From the NCBI GenBank assembly GCA_003244015.1, contig QHBR01000167.1, positions 1 to 33,169 on the forward strand: DNA of 33,169 nt, written 5' to 3'. The DNA comes from Hyphomicrobiales bacterium. GTDB taxonomy: Bacteria; Pseudomonadota; Alphaproteobacteria; Rhizobiales; Beijerinckiaceae. The position numbers and the translations under genes are program-made. Under the pieces are notes generated by a model that worked only from the letters and a program-made list of their open reading frames with translations, was not told where the DNA came from and made no database searches. Below, piece by piece: positions 18,386-26,902 of this stretch; position 1 is the first letter of the stretch; each line of letters starts with the position of its first letter.

Positions 18386-19372
18386 TCACCACCGCATCAA
18401 GGCACTGCCCCAAGCCATCCCAGCCCCGATCGCCATCATCGCGACGAGATCGCCCGGCTGAAGACGGCCCGCCCGGTTAGCCTCGTCGAGCGATATCGGC
18501 AGCGAGGCACTCGACGTATTGCCGTAACGCTCTAAGTTCAGCCAACATTTTTCGAGCGGAATGCCGAGCCTCGCCAGCACCGATTCGACAATCCGGGCGT
18601 TGGCCTGATGCGAGACAATGTGGTCGATGTCGCCGACTCTTAGCCCGTTCGCCGCGAGCGCTTCGAGAAGCGCTTGCGGCAGCGCGCGGACCGCGAACTT
18701 ATATATCTCGCGCCCGTTCATCGCGATCTTGTGCATGTTCTTGGCAAGCACTTCGGCGGACTGCGGATGCTGGCTGCCGCCGCCCGGTATCTTCAATATT
18801 CCAGCGGCGGTTCCGTCGGAATGAAGATGCGTCGATAGGAGGCCGCGTCCGGGATCGCGCGCCGGTCCGACGACCATCGCGCCCGCCGCATCGCCGAACA
18901 GCACGCAAGTGTTGCGATCGCTCCAATCGACGAGACGGCTCAAGAGCTCGGCGCCGATTACGAGCACCCGCCGGGCTTTGCCGGTCTTTATGAATTGGTC
19001 GGCGATGCACAACGCATAAAGAGAGCCCGCGCAAGCAGCGGAAACATCGAAGGCAAAGGCGCGCGCAGCACCGAGCTTGGCTTGAACGATAACCGCACAG
19101 GAAGGCAGCGGCATGTCGGCCGAGACCGTGGCGACGATGATCATGTCGAGATCTTCCGCTCTCGTGCTGGCCATCGCGAGCGCGTGCCTGGCCGCGACAA
19201 CGGCCATATCCGAAGTGACTTCTCCTTCGGCCGCGATCCGGCGCTCCTTAATGCCAGTGCGCTCGCTGATCCAGGCGTCGGTCGTATCGACCAGCTTTTC
19301 GAGATCTTGGTTCGTCAAAATCCGTTTCGGACAATAGGCGCCAGTCCCGAGAAGGTGCGAGTGTAACAACAA
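18386..19372 (-). CDS. fabH: 3-oxoacyl-ACP synthase III (FabH family)
   Basis: Condenses acyl-CoA with malonyl-ACP to start fatty acid synthesis, or a related decarboxylating condensation. I use TTG 19372 (AAAGGGG lies upstream), giving 328 residues, the usual FabH length; ATG 19432 or 19423 are alternatives. The catalytic Cys114 lies in SAACAGSLYA, His255 in SHQANARI and Asn285 in YGNTSSAS, all as expected. The N-terminus GTGAYCPKRILTNQDLE is typical. Convergent with the protease gene. It is not beside plsX as the housekeeping fabH often is, so it could be a second KASIII with other substrate preference; the sequence does not decide. Confidence 0.92.
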   Translation of the reverse strand: MLLHSHLLGTGAYCPKRILTNQDLEKLVDTTDAWISERTGIKERRIAAEGEVTSDMAVVAARHALAMASTRAEDLDMIIVATVSADMPLPSCAVIVQAKLGAARAFAFDVSAACAGSLYALCIADQFIKTGKARRVLVIGAELLSRLVDWSDRNTCVLFGDAAGAMVVGPARDPGRGLLSTHLHSDGTAAGILKIPGGGSQHPQSAEVLAKNMHKIAMNGREIYKFAVRALPQALLEALAANGLRVGDIDHIVSHQANARIVESVLARLGIPLEKCWLNLERYGNTSSASLPISLDEANRAGRLQPGDLVAMMAIGAGMAWGSALMRW

Positions 19373-19651
19373 ACCTGGCCCCTTTATGCCACCGCAATGT
19401 GGCCCCAAGGGAGGCCGCACCATTGAGCGCATAAACAATCAAATACGCCCAAACGGAACGATTCGCCAGCCGTCCCAAGCCCCACTGTTCGAAGAAGATG
19501 GGGGCAAACGTCAACACTCGCTAATATTTTGAGATATAGGGTTCCGGCGCATCGGCCTCGCATGAAGCACGGCTTGTCGCTATGGAACGATCCGCCAGAA
19601 AAAGTCTGTTTCGCGGCCAGGATCATGGAAAAACAAAGATGCGGATCGCTG

Positions 19652-19933
19652 CTAGCCGCGGCGTTTGTCGCGGCCTTGCGCCTCGCCGGGGATCAACCGG
19701 TAAGTTTGCTGCAGAACTCCGATCGTCTCGCGCGCGGCGCGCAGAGAGCGGTTATCTACACGCGGCCTGACCGCCGCCAAGGTCCAGTTGGCGGAACCTT
19801 CGGCGTTGTCACGCGGCTGGATTAAAATCTGATCGACCCGTTCAAACCCGCGGCATTGCTTCAGGGTGCGCAGACAAACCTCTTGGAGCTCCGCGGATGA
19901 ACGGACCTCGCGTCGTATAGTTTCACCGGTCAT
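19652..19933 (-). CDS. Small conserved-looking protein of unknown function
   Basis: Encodes 93 residues with a good ribosome binding site (GAGGAG 7 bases before ATG 19933). The body RVDQILIQPRDNAEGSANWTLAAVRPRVDNRSLRAARETIGVLQQTYRLI has a helix-loop-strand appearance and resembles short uncharacterised alphaproteobacterial proteins I have seen. It has no signal peptide or membrane helix, so it is likely cytosolic. The C-terminus is charged. There is no operon neighbour within 200 bases. The function is unknown. Confidence 0.65.
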   Translation of the reverse strand: MTGETIRREVRSSAELQEVCLRTLKQCRGFERVDQILIQPRDNAEGSANWTLAAVRPRVDNRSLRAARETIGVLQQTYRLIPGEAQGRDKRRG

Positions 19934-20310
19934 TGTGTCTCCTCATTTGGCGTTTTGAATACTTCTACCCGCGGAATCGAGCCGCGAGAACTCCGCCGCT
20001 CGCGTTGGGCCGGCGCATGAATTTAGACGTTGATTTCCCGGTCCTTGCTAAGGCATTCGAAGTCGCCCTGCTGCCGCATTAACAACTGGCCGACGGGTGA
20101 ACGCCGCAATGGCGATTCCGTTCCCTGACAGGCTGCCTGACCCCTTTCCTTTCGGTTGCGAGCCGGCGAAGTGTTTTTCCATCTTGCCTTCGCGCACGGA
20201 AATGACGCGCCGGGCTTGACCGGAAGCGAAAACAAAAGCTAGTGTGCGTCCGAGTCTTGGGGGAACCTCTCCAAGTCTTGAGGAATCGCTCTGGGCAAAA
20301 AGGGGCTTGA
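19934..20310. other. Intergenic stretch
   Basis: 377 bases between divergent small genes. Just before the plus gene there are two near-identical copies of AGTCTTG(G/A)GG(A/G), about 18 bases apart (20253 and 20272), the first followed by a short inverted CCAAG. A minus-strand frame (20023-20235) ends with RRSPVGQLLMRQQGDFECLSKDREINV, which looks protein-like, but it has no credible start. Confidence 0.4.
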
Positions 20311-20520
20311 ATGCGCATGTTTTTCGGGATCATACTTGGCATAATCCTTACGGTCGGCGCGGCCTATGTGTCCGATTCGCTACGCAACACGAGCGGCGGC
20401 GAAGGCACCTTTGATCGTCCGATGGTCAATTGGGACGTGGTCAATCACGGCATCAAAGTCTTGTCGGCCACCGTTCAGGACGGCTGGGCGCGTTTGAGCG
20501 GGCATGCCAAAGACAATTAA
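20311..20520 (+). CDS. Small inner-membrane protein
   Basis: Encodes 69 residues from ATG 20311 with GGGG at a good distance upstream. The N-terminus MRMFFGIILGIILTVGAAYVSDS is a single transmembrane anchor. The rest, RPMVNWDVVNHGIKVLSATVQDGWARLSGHAKDN, is polar and probably periplasmic; the (M)VNWDVVN segment is a conserved trait of short Hyphomicrobiales proteins I recognise by type but not by name. A lone gene between a divergent small protein and the SH3 gene on the other strand. The function is unknown. Confidence 0.7.
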   Translation: MRMFFGIILGIILTVGAAYVSDSLRNTSGGEGTFDRPMVNWDVVNHGIKVLSATVQDGWARLSGHAKDN

Positions 20521-20769
20521 TCGAGCTTGGACGTAACGCTTCGCCCGCCGTTGCCACGTTGGAACATGGCTGGGGTCGGGGCACCGCGCAGTCGGGGGAA
20601 GCTCGCCAACGGCATCTCCGGGCCAATTGGCATGGGTCACCTCCACACGGCAAACCGCGAGAAAACAATGGTTCCGGCGGGCAATGCCTCGCGCGGCGGC
20701 GGCGGCGCGGAAGCCGTCCACCACGTCACCCAAGCGGAGCGGGGCGTCCGGTTTCCAGCGGGCGCCCGG

Positions 20770-21339
20770 TCATTCGATTTTTTCATTCGGATAGACGCCC
20801 CACAGATTCGATTGCTGGATGAATCCATCGAAGCCGTCTCCCGAGACGAGGCACCAGGCACCGTCGCAGCCGCGCACGCTTGCGATCACATTTGGCTGCA
20901 ACTTCGCGACCGGCGCCGATTTCAAGCTCGCCTTGCTGTAGAGGATCGAATCTATCCCCTTTTTCCAAGGCGCAACCAGAGCCGTGCGCCTTCCCGAAAG
21001 AAGCGAATGGAGCACCCAGCCCTCCGCGCCTTCGGAATCGCGGACCTTGCGCCAAATTTCAAATTCGGCGGTGATTTCGACGGGGAGTCCGGCGCGTTGA
21101 AAGATCCAAATGGTCCGATGGTCCTTGGAGGGGCCTTCGCGCAGGTTCACCCGATCGGACTTCAGGCTCACATAACGCGGAACCGGTAAACCGCTAGCGG
21201 AGCCGATCTGGTCGGCTTGCGCGGTTCCTCCAGCAGCCAAGGCACAAAAGGCCGCGGCCATGGCGAAAAGGGCGCAATGGAAGACTCTATTCCAATGCGG
21301 TGCAATTTGGCGCGTCCCGGCTACCAAGGTTCCCCTCAT
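20770..21339 (-). CDS. Secreted bacterial SH3-domain protein
   Basis: Encodes 189 residues. An N-terminal hydrophobic segment, FHCALFAMAAAFCALAAGGTAQA, ends in an export signal. The mature part holds SH3-type repeats: LKSDRVNLREGPSKDHRTIWIFQRAGLPVEIT then EGWVLHSLLSGRRTALV, followed by a second copy with KASLKSAPVAKLQPNVIASVRGCDGAWCLVSGDGFDGFIQQSNLWGVYP. Such domains bind cell-wall or other periplasmic partners. Divergent from a D-2-hydroxyacid dehydrogenase, an arrangement I believe is shared by related alphaproteobacteria. The start is ATG 21339; an internal ATG near residue 27 also works. A role in envelope sensing or wall binding is inferred. Confidence 0.85.
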   Translation of the reverse strand: MRGTLVAGTRQIAPHWNRVFHCALFAMAAAFCALAAGGTAQADQIGSASGLPVPRYVSLKSDRVNLREGPSKDHRTIWIFQRAGLPVEITAEFEIWRKVRDSEGAEGWVLHSLLSGRRTALVAPWKKGIDSILYSKASLKSAPVAKLQPNVIASVRGCDGAWCLVSGDGFDGFIQQSNLWGVYPNEKIE

Positions 21340-21594
21340 CGGTGCGGCGTTCTTGTCTTTGACCGGCCATCTGCTACAGAAACCGCGAGGGGAGGCAATG
21401 AACGCGAAGACGACGCTCCTCTTGTGTGCCGGGTATCATTAACGCCCGGTGAAGACGGCGTGGCAAGTCCGCGCTGCTGGTCAGCAGGTGGCTTGGCCAG
21501 GCGCGATCGCGCCAAGAGAAAACCGGGCCTATTCGCACGATCCGGCGGTTGCTTTTAAAATAGCATCCGGCGAGCCTAAAGGACAAGGAAAAGA

Positions 21595-22590
21595 ATGGGC
21601 CGGAAAAAACTGCTCGTGATCGTGACCCGCAAATTGCCTGACGCCGTCGAAACCCGGATGTGCGAACTTTTCGATGCCCGGCTGAACATCGACGACAAGC
21701 CAATGCCGCGTAGCGCTCTCGCCGAGGCCATGCGTGCCGCCGAGGTGATCGTTCCCACCGTTACCGACAGAATCGATACCGAGCTGATAGGTCTAGCCGG
21801 GCAACAAATGAAGCTCATCGCCAATTTCGGCAATGGTGTCGACAATATCGACGTGACCGCCGCCTTGGGACGAGGCATGACCGTCACCAATACGCCAGGC
21901 GTCCTCACCGAGGATACCGCCGACATGACCATGGCGCTGATCCTCGCGGTCGCGCGGCGGCTCGTCGAAGGCGCAAGGGTAATTCCCGCCGGCGAATGGA
22001 CGGGCTGGGCGCCAACCTGGATGCTTGGACGCCGGATCAGCGGCAAACGGCTCGGAATCGTGGGCATGGGCCGCATCGGCCAGGCTCTCGCCCACCGGGC
22101 CAAGGCTTTCGGTTTGCAGATCCACTATCATAACCGGCGGCCCGCCGCCGCCCCGGTCGAGGAAGCGCTCGAAGCGACCTACTGGGAATCGCTCGATCAG
22201 ATGCTCGCCCGCATGGACATCGTTTCGGTCAATTGTCCGCATACGCCCGCGACCTATCATTTGCTGTCGGCGCGCCGGTTAAAATATCTGCGCCCGCATG
22301 CCATCCTCGTCAATACCGCGCGGGGCGAAATCATCGACGAGACCGCGCTGACACGTATGCTCGAGACAGGCGAGGTGGCTGGCGCCGGGCTCGACGTTTT
22401 CGAGCATGAGCCGGCAGTCTCGCAGAAGCTTGTCAGGCTAGCCAACGCCGGTAAGGTCACGCTTTTGCCGCATATGGGCTCGGCGACGGCCGAGGGCCGC
22501 ATCGATATGGGCGAGAAGGTCATTGTCAACATCAAGACCTTCATGGACGGCCACCATCCGCCCGACAGGTTGCTGCCCGCGATGCTGTAA
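21595..22590 (+). CDS. D-isomer 2-hydroxyacid dehydrogenase (glyoxylate/hydroxypyruvate reductase type)
   Basis: Encodes 331 residues. The cofactor loop GMGRIG is at 157-162 in the inserted Rossmann domain. Catalytic Arg243 (NTARGE), Glu272 (FEHEP) and His293 (LLPHMGSAT) are all present, so it should reduce a 2-keto acid such as glyoxylate or hydroxypyruvate with NAD(P)H. HNRRP after the second strand suggests NADPH preference, since basic residues replace the acidic residue that binds the NAD ribose. The start ATG 21595 has an AAGGA-type site. Convergent with the CopD fusion downstream and divergent from the SH3 gene. The true substrate cannot be read from sequence. Confidence 0.93.
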   Translation: MGRKKLLVIVTRKLPDAVETRMCELFDARLNIDDKPMPRSALAEAMRAAEVIVPTVTDRIDTELIGLAGQQMKLIANFGNGVDNIDVTAALGRGMTVTNTPGVLTEDTADMTMALILAVARRLVEGARVIPAGEWTGWAPTWMLGRRISGKRLGIVGMGRIGQALAHRAKAFGLQIHYHNRRPAAAPVEEALEATYWESLDQMLARMDIVSVNCPHTPATYHLLSARRLKYLRPHAILVNTARGEIIDETALTRMLETGEVAGAGLDVFEHEPAVSQKLVRLANAGKVTLLPHMGSATAEGRIDMGEKVIVNIKTFMDGHHPPDRLLPAML

Positions 22591-22642
22591 TCGCGCGTGT
22601 CATGGCGCGCACGAGCGCCGGCTCAATGCGGTGGACCTGCGC

Positions 22643-24682
22643 TCAGTGCTGCGAGTGAACATCCGGCGGAGGCGGGGCTGGCGGCTCGCGCGACAACATT
22701 TGGAGCTGGGTTTCGACGAACCCAAGATCGCTCCAACTATTGTCCTCCTCGGGCAGCCAACGCGCGCGGACGTAGCCGGAGCGGTCAATCAAGAACTCGG
22801 CATGCGTTTCGGGAACTCTTACCACGTCCATTTTCCGGTTGAGAAAGGTGCGCGTGAACAAGCCATATGTCGCGGCCACGTCCGCCGTGTCGCGATCGGC
22901 GATAAGGATCTTGCCCCTGGCGAGCTTGCGCAGCGGATCGCAGATCTTGCCTGGAGCAACCAAAATGATCTCGGCACCGAGAGCCGCGAGCTTGTCGCGG
23001 GTGGCTAACAGTTGTTCAAAGCGCGCTGTTTCTTGCGCGATGTTTGCTTCCACGCAGGAAAAAAGCACTACGAGCAGCGCGGACTTGCGCTGATAGTCGC
23101 TCAAAAGATTGGTATTGCCGGTTTCTTCGGTGACCTGGAAATCCGGCGGCCCCAGCCAGTACTGGCCGGGGTTGATCTTTGGTTCGATAATGCGGGCCTG
23201 GTAGCCGACGGCAAAAGCACCGAGAAAATTGATGATGTCCCAGCGATCGTCATTGGTGAGGACGTCGCCAAAGCCTGGCATAGGGGATCGTTCGATGCCA
23301 TGGGTAATCCACCAATAGAGGTCGCCTGCGGTGTGCAAGGCCGTGTGCGGAGCGGAAAGATCCGCAGGCTTTATAGGCAGGCTCGATGCAAGCGGTCCAT
23401 CCCCATGGCCACTCGCGCCATGGCAGCCGGTGCAATTTTGTTCATAGTGCCTGAGACCGGCTGCAAGCGACGGTGCAGCATAGGGAATATCCGTCGTGAG
23501 GTAGGTGTCCCGAAAGGCTTGCACCGATAGCGCCGGGAAGGCGACGGCGCTCCCGACCAACATCGTCACAATGCCGGCGGCAAGGCTGACGTTGCTCCTC
23601 ATCCGAAACCAGCTGGGCTTGAGGGACGGCGCCAAGCGGAAGACAAGCACCGCAAGGCCCGCCAAAATCACCACGGCGCCGCCGACGAACCGCGTTGGAA
23701 CCCAAGGAATCTTCCAAGTTGCTGCGAACGAAAAGCGGAACGGCAGCAGCCAGACAATATTTTCGTGCTCGGGGGGAGCCATACCCGCCATAACAGAGGC
23801 CACGACGACGATGAGGACCGCAATTGCCGTCTCAAGCTTGACGCGATTCCCATAGCTTCGAAGGACCGAATCGCGGGGCTTTAGCTCAAGCATAGGCAGG
23901 AGGTGCGCCTGCAGACTGCGCGCAATGGCCAGGACGCCACCCAGCAATGTGAGCTTGAGCACAAGCAGGTGTCCGTATTCCGTTCCGATCAAGGCCGGAA
24001 AATTGCGGACCAGAAACCAGGTCAACAGCACCCCGCTTGCTAGAATAACGCACATCGCGACCGTCGCGACCCGGGAAAAGCGGCGCAGGACAACTACCGC
24101 CAACCGTCGCGTGTCGTCGGGGACTGGTCCGGCTCCAATCACTAGGATGAGCGCGGGCAACCCGCCAAGCCAGGCAGCCAACGCAAACCGGTGCGCAATG
24201 GAGGATACGAGGCCCGCAACCTCCTGATCAAGCGTAACCGGATGGCTGTTAAAGGGGAACGTGGCGAGGCCAAGACCTGCGACGACCGCGGCGGACAATA
24301 AACCCAAGTCCGATATCAACGATTTCTTTAGCGTGACCCAGGCAATAACGGCGGGGATGCAAACCGCCACGGCGCAAACGATTTCGAAAATCGCGATCCG
24401 GCCGACCCCGGTTTTGGTGAGGTAGGTAGCCAACACCGTAGCATTGATCGAAAAAGCGCTGATTTCGGCCGCCGCGGCGGCGGCACCTACTGCACCGAGC
24501 CCTGTCGCGACAGCTCCGGCAAAGGCAGAAACCAATACCGACAAAACGACCCGGCGGCGCCAAACGGACCCTCCGGCTGGCGCCAGGGCGTCGCGCGTAT
24601 ACCAGACCAACATCCCAGAACCCAGGACGATGGCCGCCGCCAAGGTTGCAATGGCTCTTACAATTGCAAAGGGATCGATCAT
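22643..24682 (-). CDS. copD: CopD-cytochrome c-redoxin fusion protein
   Basis: Encodes 679 residues in three parts. Residues 1-390 are a multi-helix membrane CopD-type domain; conserved His occur in FNSHPVT (147) and AHRFALAAWLGG (164), and it likely moves copper across the inner membrane. Residues 405-495 are a c-type cytochrome with CTGCH (417-421) and a Met ligand in MPGF (468). Residues 505-665 resemble a thioredoxin/redoxin fold (LLVVLFSCVEANIAQ..., HAEFLIDRSGYVRARW) with a lone Cys at 543, not a CxxC pair, and another at about 579. The fusion links copper uptake to electron transfer. It begins 17 bases after copC. Confidence 0.92.
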   Translation of the reverse strand: MIDPFAIVRAIATLAAAIVLGSGMLVWYTRDALAPAGGSVWRRRVVLSVLVSAFAGAVATGLGAVGAAAAAAEISAFSINATVLATYLTKTGVGRIAIFEIVCAVAVCIPAVIAWVTLKKSLISDLGLLSAAVVAGLGLATFPFNSHPVTLDQEVAGLVSSIAHRFALAAWLGGLPALILVIGAGPVPDDTRRLAVVVLRRFSRVATVAMCVILASGVLLTWFLVRNFPALIGTEYGHLLVLKLTLLGGVLAIARSLQAHLLPMLELKPRDSVLRSYGNRVKLETAIAVLIVVVASVMAGMAPPEHENIVWLLPFRFSFAATWKIPWVPTRFVGGAVVILAGLAVLVFRLAPSLKPSWFRMRSNVSLAAGIVTMLVGSAVAFPALSVQAFRDTYLTTDIPYAAPSLAAGLRHYEQNCTGCHGASGHGDGPLASSLPIKPADLSAPHTALHTAGDLYWWITHGIERSPMPGFGDVLTNDDRWDIINFLGAFAVGYQARIIEPKINPGQYWLGPPDFQVTEETGNTNLLSDYQRKSALLVVLFSCVEANIAQETARFEQLLATRDKLAALGAEIILVAPGKICDPLRKLARGKILIADRDTADVAATYGLFTRTFLNRKMDVVRVPETHAEFLIDRSGYVRARWLPEEDNSWSDLGFVETQLQMLSREPPAPPPPDVHSQH

Positions 24683-24699
24683 GATCGCGCAGCCTAAAT

Positions 24700-25092
24700 T
24701 TATGGAGCCTTGACTGTGAAGGTAAGCTTGTCATCGACCGTGTGACCATCGACGGACAACATATGATAGCCGATGACGACCGGCCCGGCTGGCAGATTAT
24801 CCGGAAGCGCAACGAGCAGAAGCCGCGGATTGGAACTGTCGCCATGGCTGGTCAAGGGGATCTGCGCTCCCTTTGCCGGGACGATCCACACCTTCGCGAA
24901 TGCCGGTTCGACCCCCTCGTTAAACCATAGCTTCAACTCCTTGGGCGCCGTATCGAGCACCGCGCGCGCGGAAGGATCGGATTTGACGAGACGCGAATGC
25001 GCCGCGGCTCCGGAGATCCCGAGGCCAAAGCCGAACAACACAACGAGATAAAAGAGTAGGGCCCGTTCCCTCCGGTCACTCGCACGCCTCAT
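24700..25092 (-). CDS. copC: Periplasmic copper-binding protein CopC
   Basis: Encodes 130 residues from ATG 25092 (MRRASDRRERALLFYL..., with GGAG upstream). The signal peptide ends at AAA-HSRL, leaving His32 as the new N-terminus, the classic first ligand of the CopC Cu(II) site. A second conserved ligand pair is in LSVDGHTVDD (Asp115, His117). There is no Met-rich Cu(I) loop, which matches the Cu(II)-only class. It is directly followed by copD (17 bases), so the two are co-transcribed and act together in copper uptake or handling across the periplasm. The ATG at 25161 gives an unlikely extension. Confidence 0.92.
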   Translation of the reverse strand: MRRASDRRERALLFYLVVLFGFGLGISGAAAHSRLVKSDPSARAVLDTAPKELKLWFNEGVEPAFAKVWIVPAKGAQIPLTSHGDSSNPRLLLVALPDNLPAGPVVIGYHMLSVDGHTVDDKLTFTVKAP

Positions 25093-25243
25093 CTGGCTGC
25101 TCCATGTTTGTTTTGGGTTTGTTTTGGCGTTTCCCTTGGCGGCCGGGATCGTGTTTCCCACGCCTTACCACAGCCCAGGGGTCTTGGAGCGTGGCAAAAA
25201 AGTCATAGTGCGCATCGAAAGCGTCCTGGCAAGCACTGATCGT

Positions 25244-25258
25244 TTGACAAAGAGTCAA
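25244..25258. promoter_or_regulatory. Palindrome TTGAC-N5-GTCAA in the copC/ompW divergent region
   Basis: TTGACAAAGAGTCAA is a perfect 5-bp inverted repeat, 42 bases before the porin ATG and 150 bases from copC. It contains TTGACA (-35-like). The form recalls CRP/FNR-type sites loosely, but the spacer is 5, not 4. Operator or promoter is possible. Confidence 0.3.
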
Positions 25259-25299
25259 TATCGCGTGAACCGTAGAACATAAAACTGGAGGGAAAGTTC

Positions 25300-26034
25300 A
25301 TGACCGGTGCTATCAGAATTTGGGCCGCTGCTCTCATCGCAGCTCTCGCCATCACGCGTGCCGATGCCGCGGATTTGACTCCCCCGCTGGAGGCGCTTCC
25401 GCCGCCTCCGCCGATCTTCTACGTCCATGTCGGCGCCCTGGGTATCTTTTACTCGCCGCCCGACGCGCAGTCGACCGGAGGCGGGTTTTTGAAGTCAATA
25501 CCGGTCGGAGCCGCTACCGCAACATTAAATAACGTAGCTATCCCGCCAAGTTATACCCTGGGTTTGGAAGCGGGCTATTTCATCACGCCCAATATCGCGA
25601 TCGCGCTGTCCGCCGGCGTGCCCCCGCTCATCCATATCAAGGCGACTGTTTTCAATTTCGCAGGTGCCTTGGGAACGGACCGATTGGGAAGCGCGCGCGT
25701 TGGGCCCCTTGCGGGCCTCCTTCAATACCACTTCACCAATTTCGGTGCCTTTCAGCCTTATTTAGGCGCCGGCGCGGCCTATGTGATTCAATTCGCCAAT
25801 ACCAGCGACGGCATTCTTTCGAATTTCAGCATCGATCCGACTTTCACCTTCGTCCTCCAAGGCGGCTTCGATTATATGCTGACCCAAAACTGGGGCGTCT
25901 TTGTGGACGCGAAAAAGGCGATTTACCTCAATCCCAACTTTCAAGGGAATCTCCTAAACACGAATATCCACATCAAAACCCTTGGTAAGATCGATCCCTG
26001 GGTCGCGTCGGCAGGCATCACGTTCAAATATTAG
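25300..26034 (+). CDS. ompW: OmpW family outer-membrane protein
   Basis: Encodes 244 residues after GGAGGG. A signal peptide ends around ADAA (residue 23). A Pro-rich linker (PPLEALPPPPPIF) is followed by alternating beta-strands: YTLGLEAGYFITPNIAIALSAGVPP, LGSARVGPLAGLLQYHFTN, FQPYLGAGAAYVIQFA, GGFDYMLTQNWGVFVDAKKAIYL and a final strand ending VASAGITFKY with a C-terminal aromatic, as needed by the BAM machinery. These fit the OmpW eight-stranded barrel, which passes small hydrophobic molecules. Its divergence from copCD might reflect shared control, but there is no proof. Confidence 0.9.
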   Translation: MTGAIRIWAAALIAALAITRADAADLTPPLEALPPPPPIFYVHVGALGIFYSPPDAQSTGGGFLKSIPVGAATATLNNVAIPPSYTLGLEAGYFITPNIAIALSAGVPPLIHIKATVFNFAGALGTDRLGSARVGPLAGLLQYHFTNFGAFQPYLGAGAAYVIQFANTSDGILSNFSIDPTFTFVLQGGFDYMLTQNWGVFVDAKKAIYLNPNFQGNLLNTNIHIKTLGKIDPWVASAGITFKY

Positions 26035-26095
26035 CCGAAGGCTTTGCGCCATAGGCTAAATGGACGCCGGCCAAGCCGCTCCGAACGAAAAAAGA

Positions 26096-26126
26096 ACGCT
26101 TCCACGGACTATGTGGGAGCGTTTTC
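26096..26126. terminator. Bidirectional terminator between ompW and grpE
   Basis: Stem ACGCTTCCAC (26096-26105) pairs with GTGGGAGCGT (26113-26122), with one wobble pair and loop GGACTAT, then TTTT. Upstream, AAAAAA on the other side gives a T-run for the minus strand. It therefore fits both converging genes. The grpE stop (26109-26111) lies in the loop. Confidence 0.7.
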
Positions 26127-26735
26127 GTTCGCGGGTTTCGGACCGCCGCGGGAGACGCCGACCTTGGCGGGGCGAAGCACGCGATCGCCGATCGCGTAGC
26201 CATCCTCGACCACCTGCACGACCGTAGCATTCGGTGCTGTCTCGTCAGGCACCTCGAACAACGCCTCATGCAGATTGGGATCGAATTTGGCGCCAAGCGG
26301 TTCGAGCCTCTTGACGCCGTATTTGCCAATCCGCGACAGGAAGTCGCGCTCGGTGAGTTCAACTCCCTCGATCAAGGTTTTCAGTGCGGCCCCCGCCTGC
26401 TCGCGGGCATCGGGCGGCAGGCTTTCGAGGGCGCGCCGCAAATTGTCGGCGAATGTCAGCATATCGAGGGCAAACGAGGTCACGCCATAGATTTTGGCGT
26501 CGGCGACCTCGCGCTCGGTGCGGCGGCGCTGGTTTTCCATCTCGGCGAGGGCGCGCAGGACCTTGTCTTTCAGCGCCGCGTTTTCGCGCTGAAGATTTTC
26601 CAAGACAACGAAAGGATCCGGTTCTCCAGCCGGAGCTTGCGCGGCAGGGCCGGCGAACACCGCGCCGGCATCGCCGGTGGACCCGTCCGGGTTGATCGCG
26701 GCGGCTTCGTTTTCGGCTTTTTTTGAATCGTTCAT
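26109..26735 (-). CDS. grpE: GrpE nucleotide exchange factor
   Basis: Cofactor of the DnaK chaperone that releases ADP, so it sets the chaperone cycle. It has 208 residues from ATG 26735 ([10 protein letters not shown]); an upstream ATG at 26771 is unlikely. The N-terminal acidic/disordered segment is followed by a long helix, [59 protein letters not shown], the coiled-coil dimer, and the beta domain ending [54 protein letters not shown]: a full family signature. The neighbouring dnaK is not in this window. A heat-shock-like promoter candidate is seen upstream. Confidence 0.95.
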   Translation of the reverse strand: MNDSKKAENEAAAINPDGSTGDAGAVFAGPAAQAPAGEPDPFVVLENLQRENAALKDKVLRALAEMENQRRRTEREVADAKIYGVTSFALDMLTFADNLRRALESLPPDAREQAGAALKTLIEGVELTERDFLSRIGKYGVKRLEPLGAKFDPNLHEALFEVPDETAPNATVVQVVEDGYAIGDRVLRPAKVGVSRGGPKPANENAPT

Positions 26736-26782
26736 GATCGCTCTTTGATAAATGACAAACCTCGATGACATGCTACGCCGGG

Positions 26783-26811
26783 ATATCTGTTATCTAGCAA
26801 CCAAAATCAAG
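26783..26811 (-). promoter_or_regulatory. Candidate promoter for grpE
   Basis: On the minus strand CTTGAT (26806-26811) and AGATAT (26783-26788) are 17 bases apart, about 50 bases before ATG 26735. CTTGA-type -35 boxes suit alphaproteobacterial sigma-32, the expected heat-shock factor, but the match is partial. Confidence 0.35.
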
Positions 26812-26902
26812 TTCACGCCGCCCGTGCCGCATTGAGATAGAGACTAGGGTGATCGGGTGAAGGACCCTCGTCCTCATGCTACTCGGGAGCGCAGTCGGCA
26901 AC

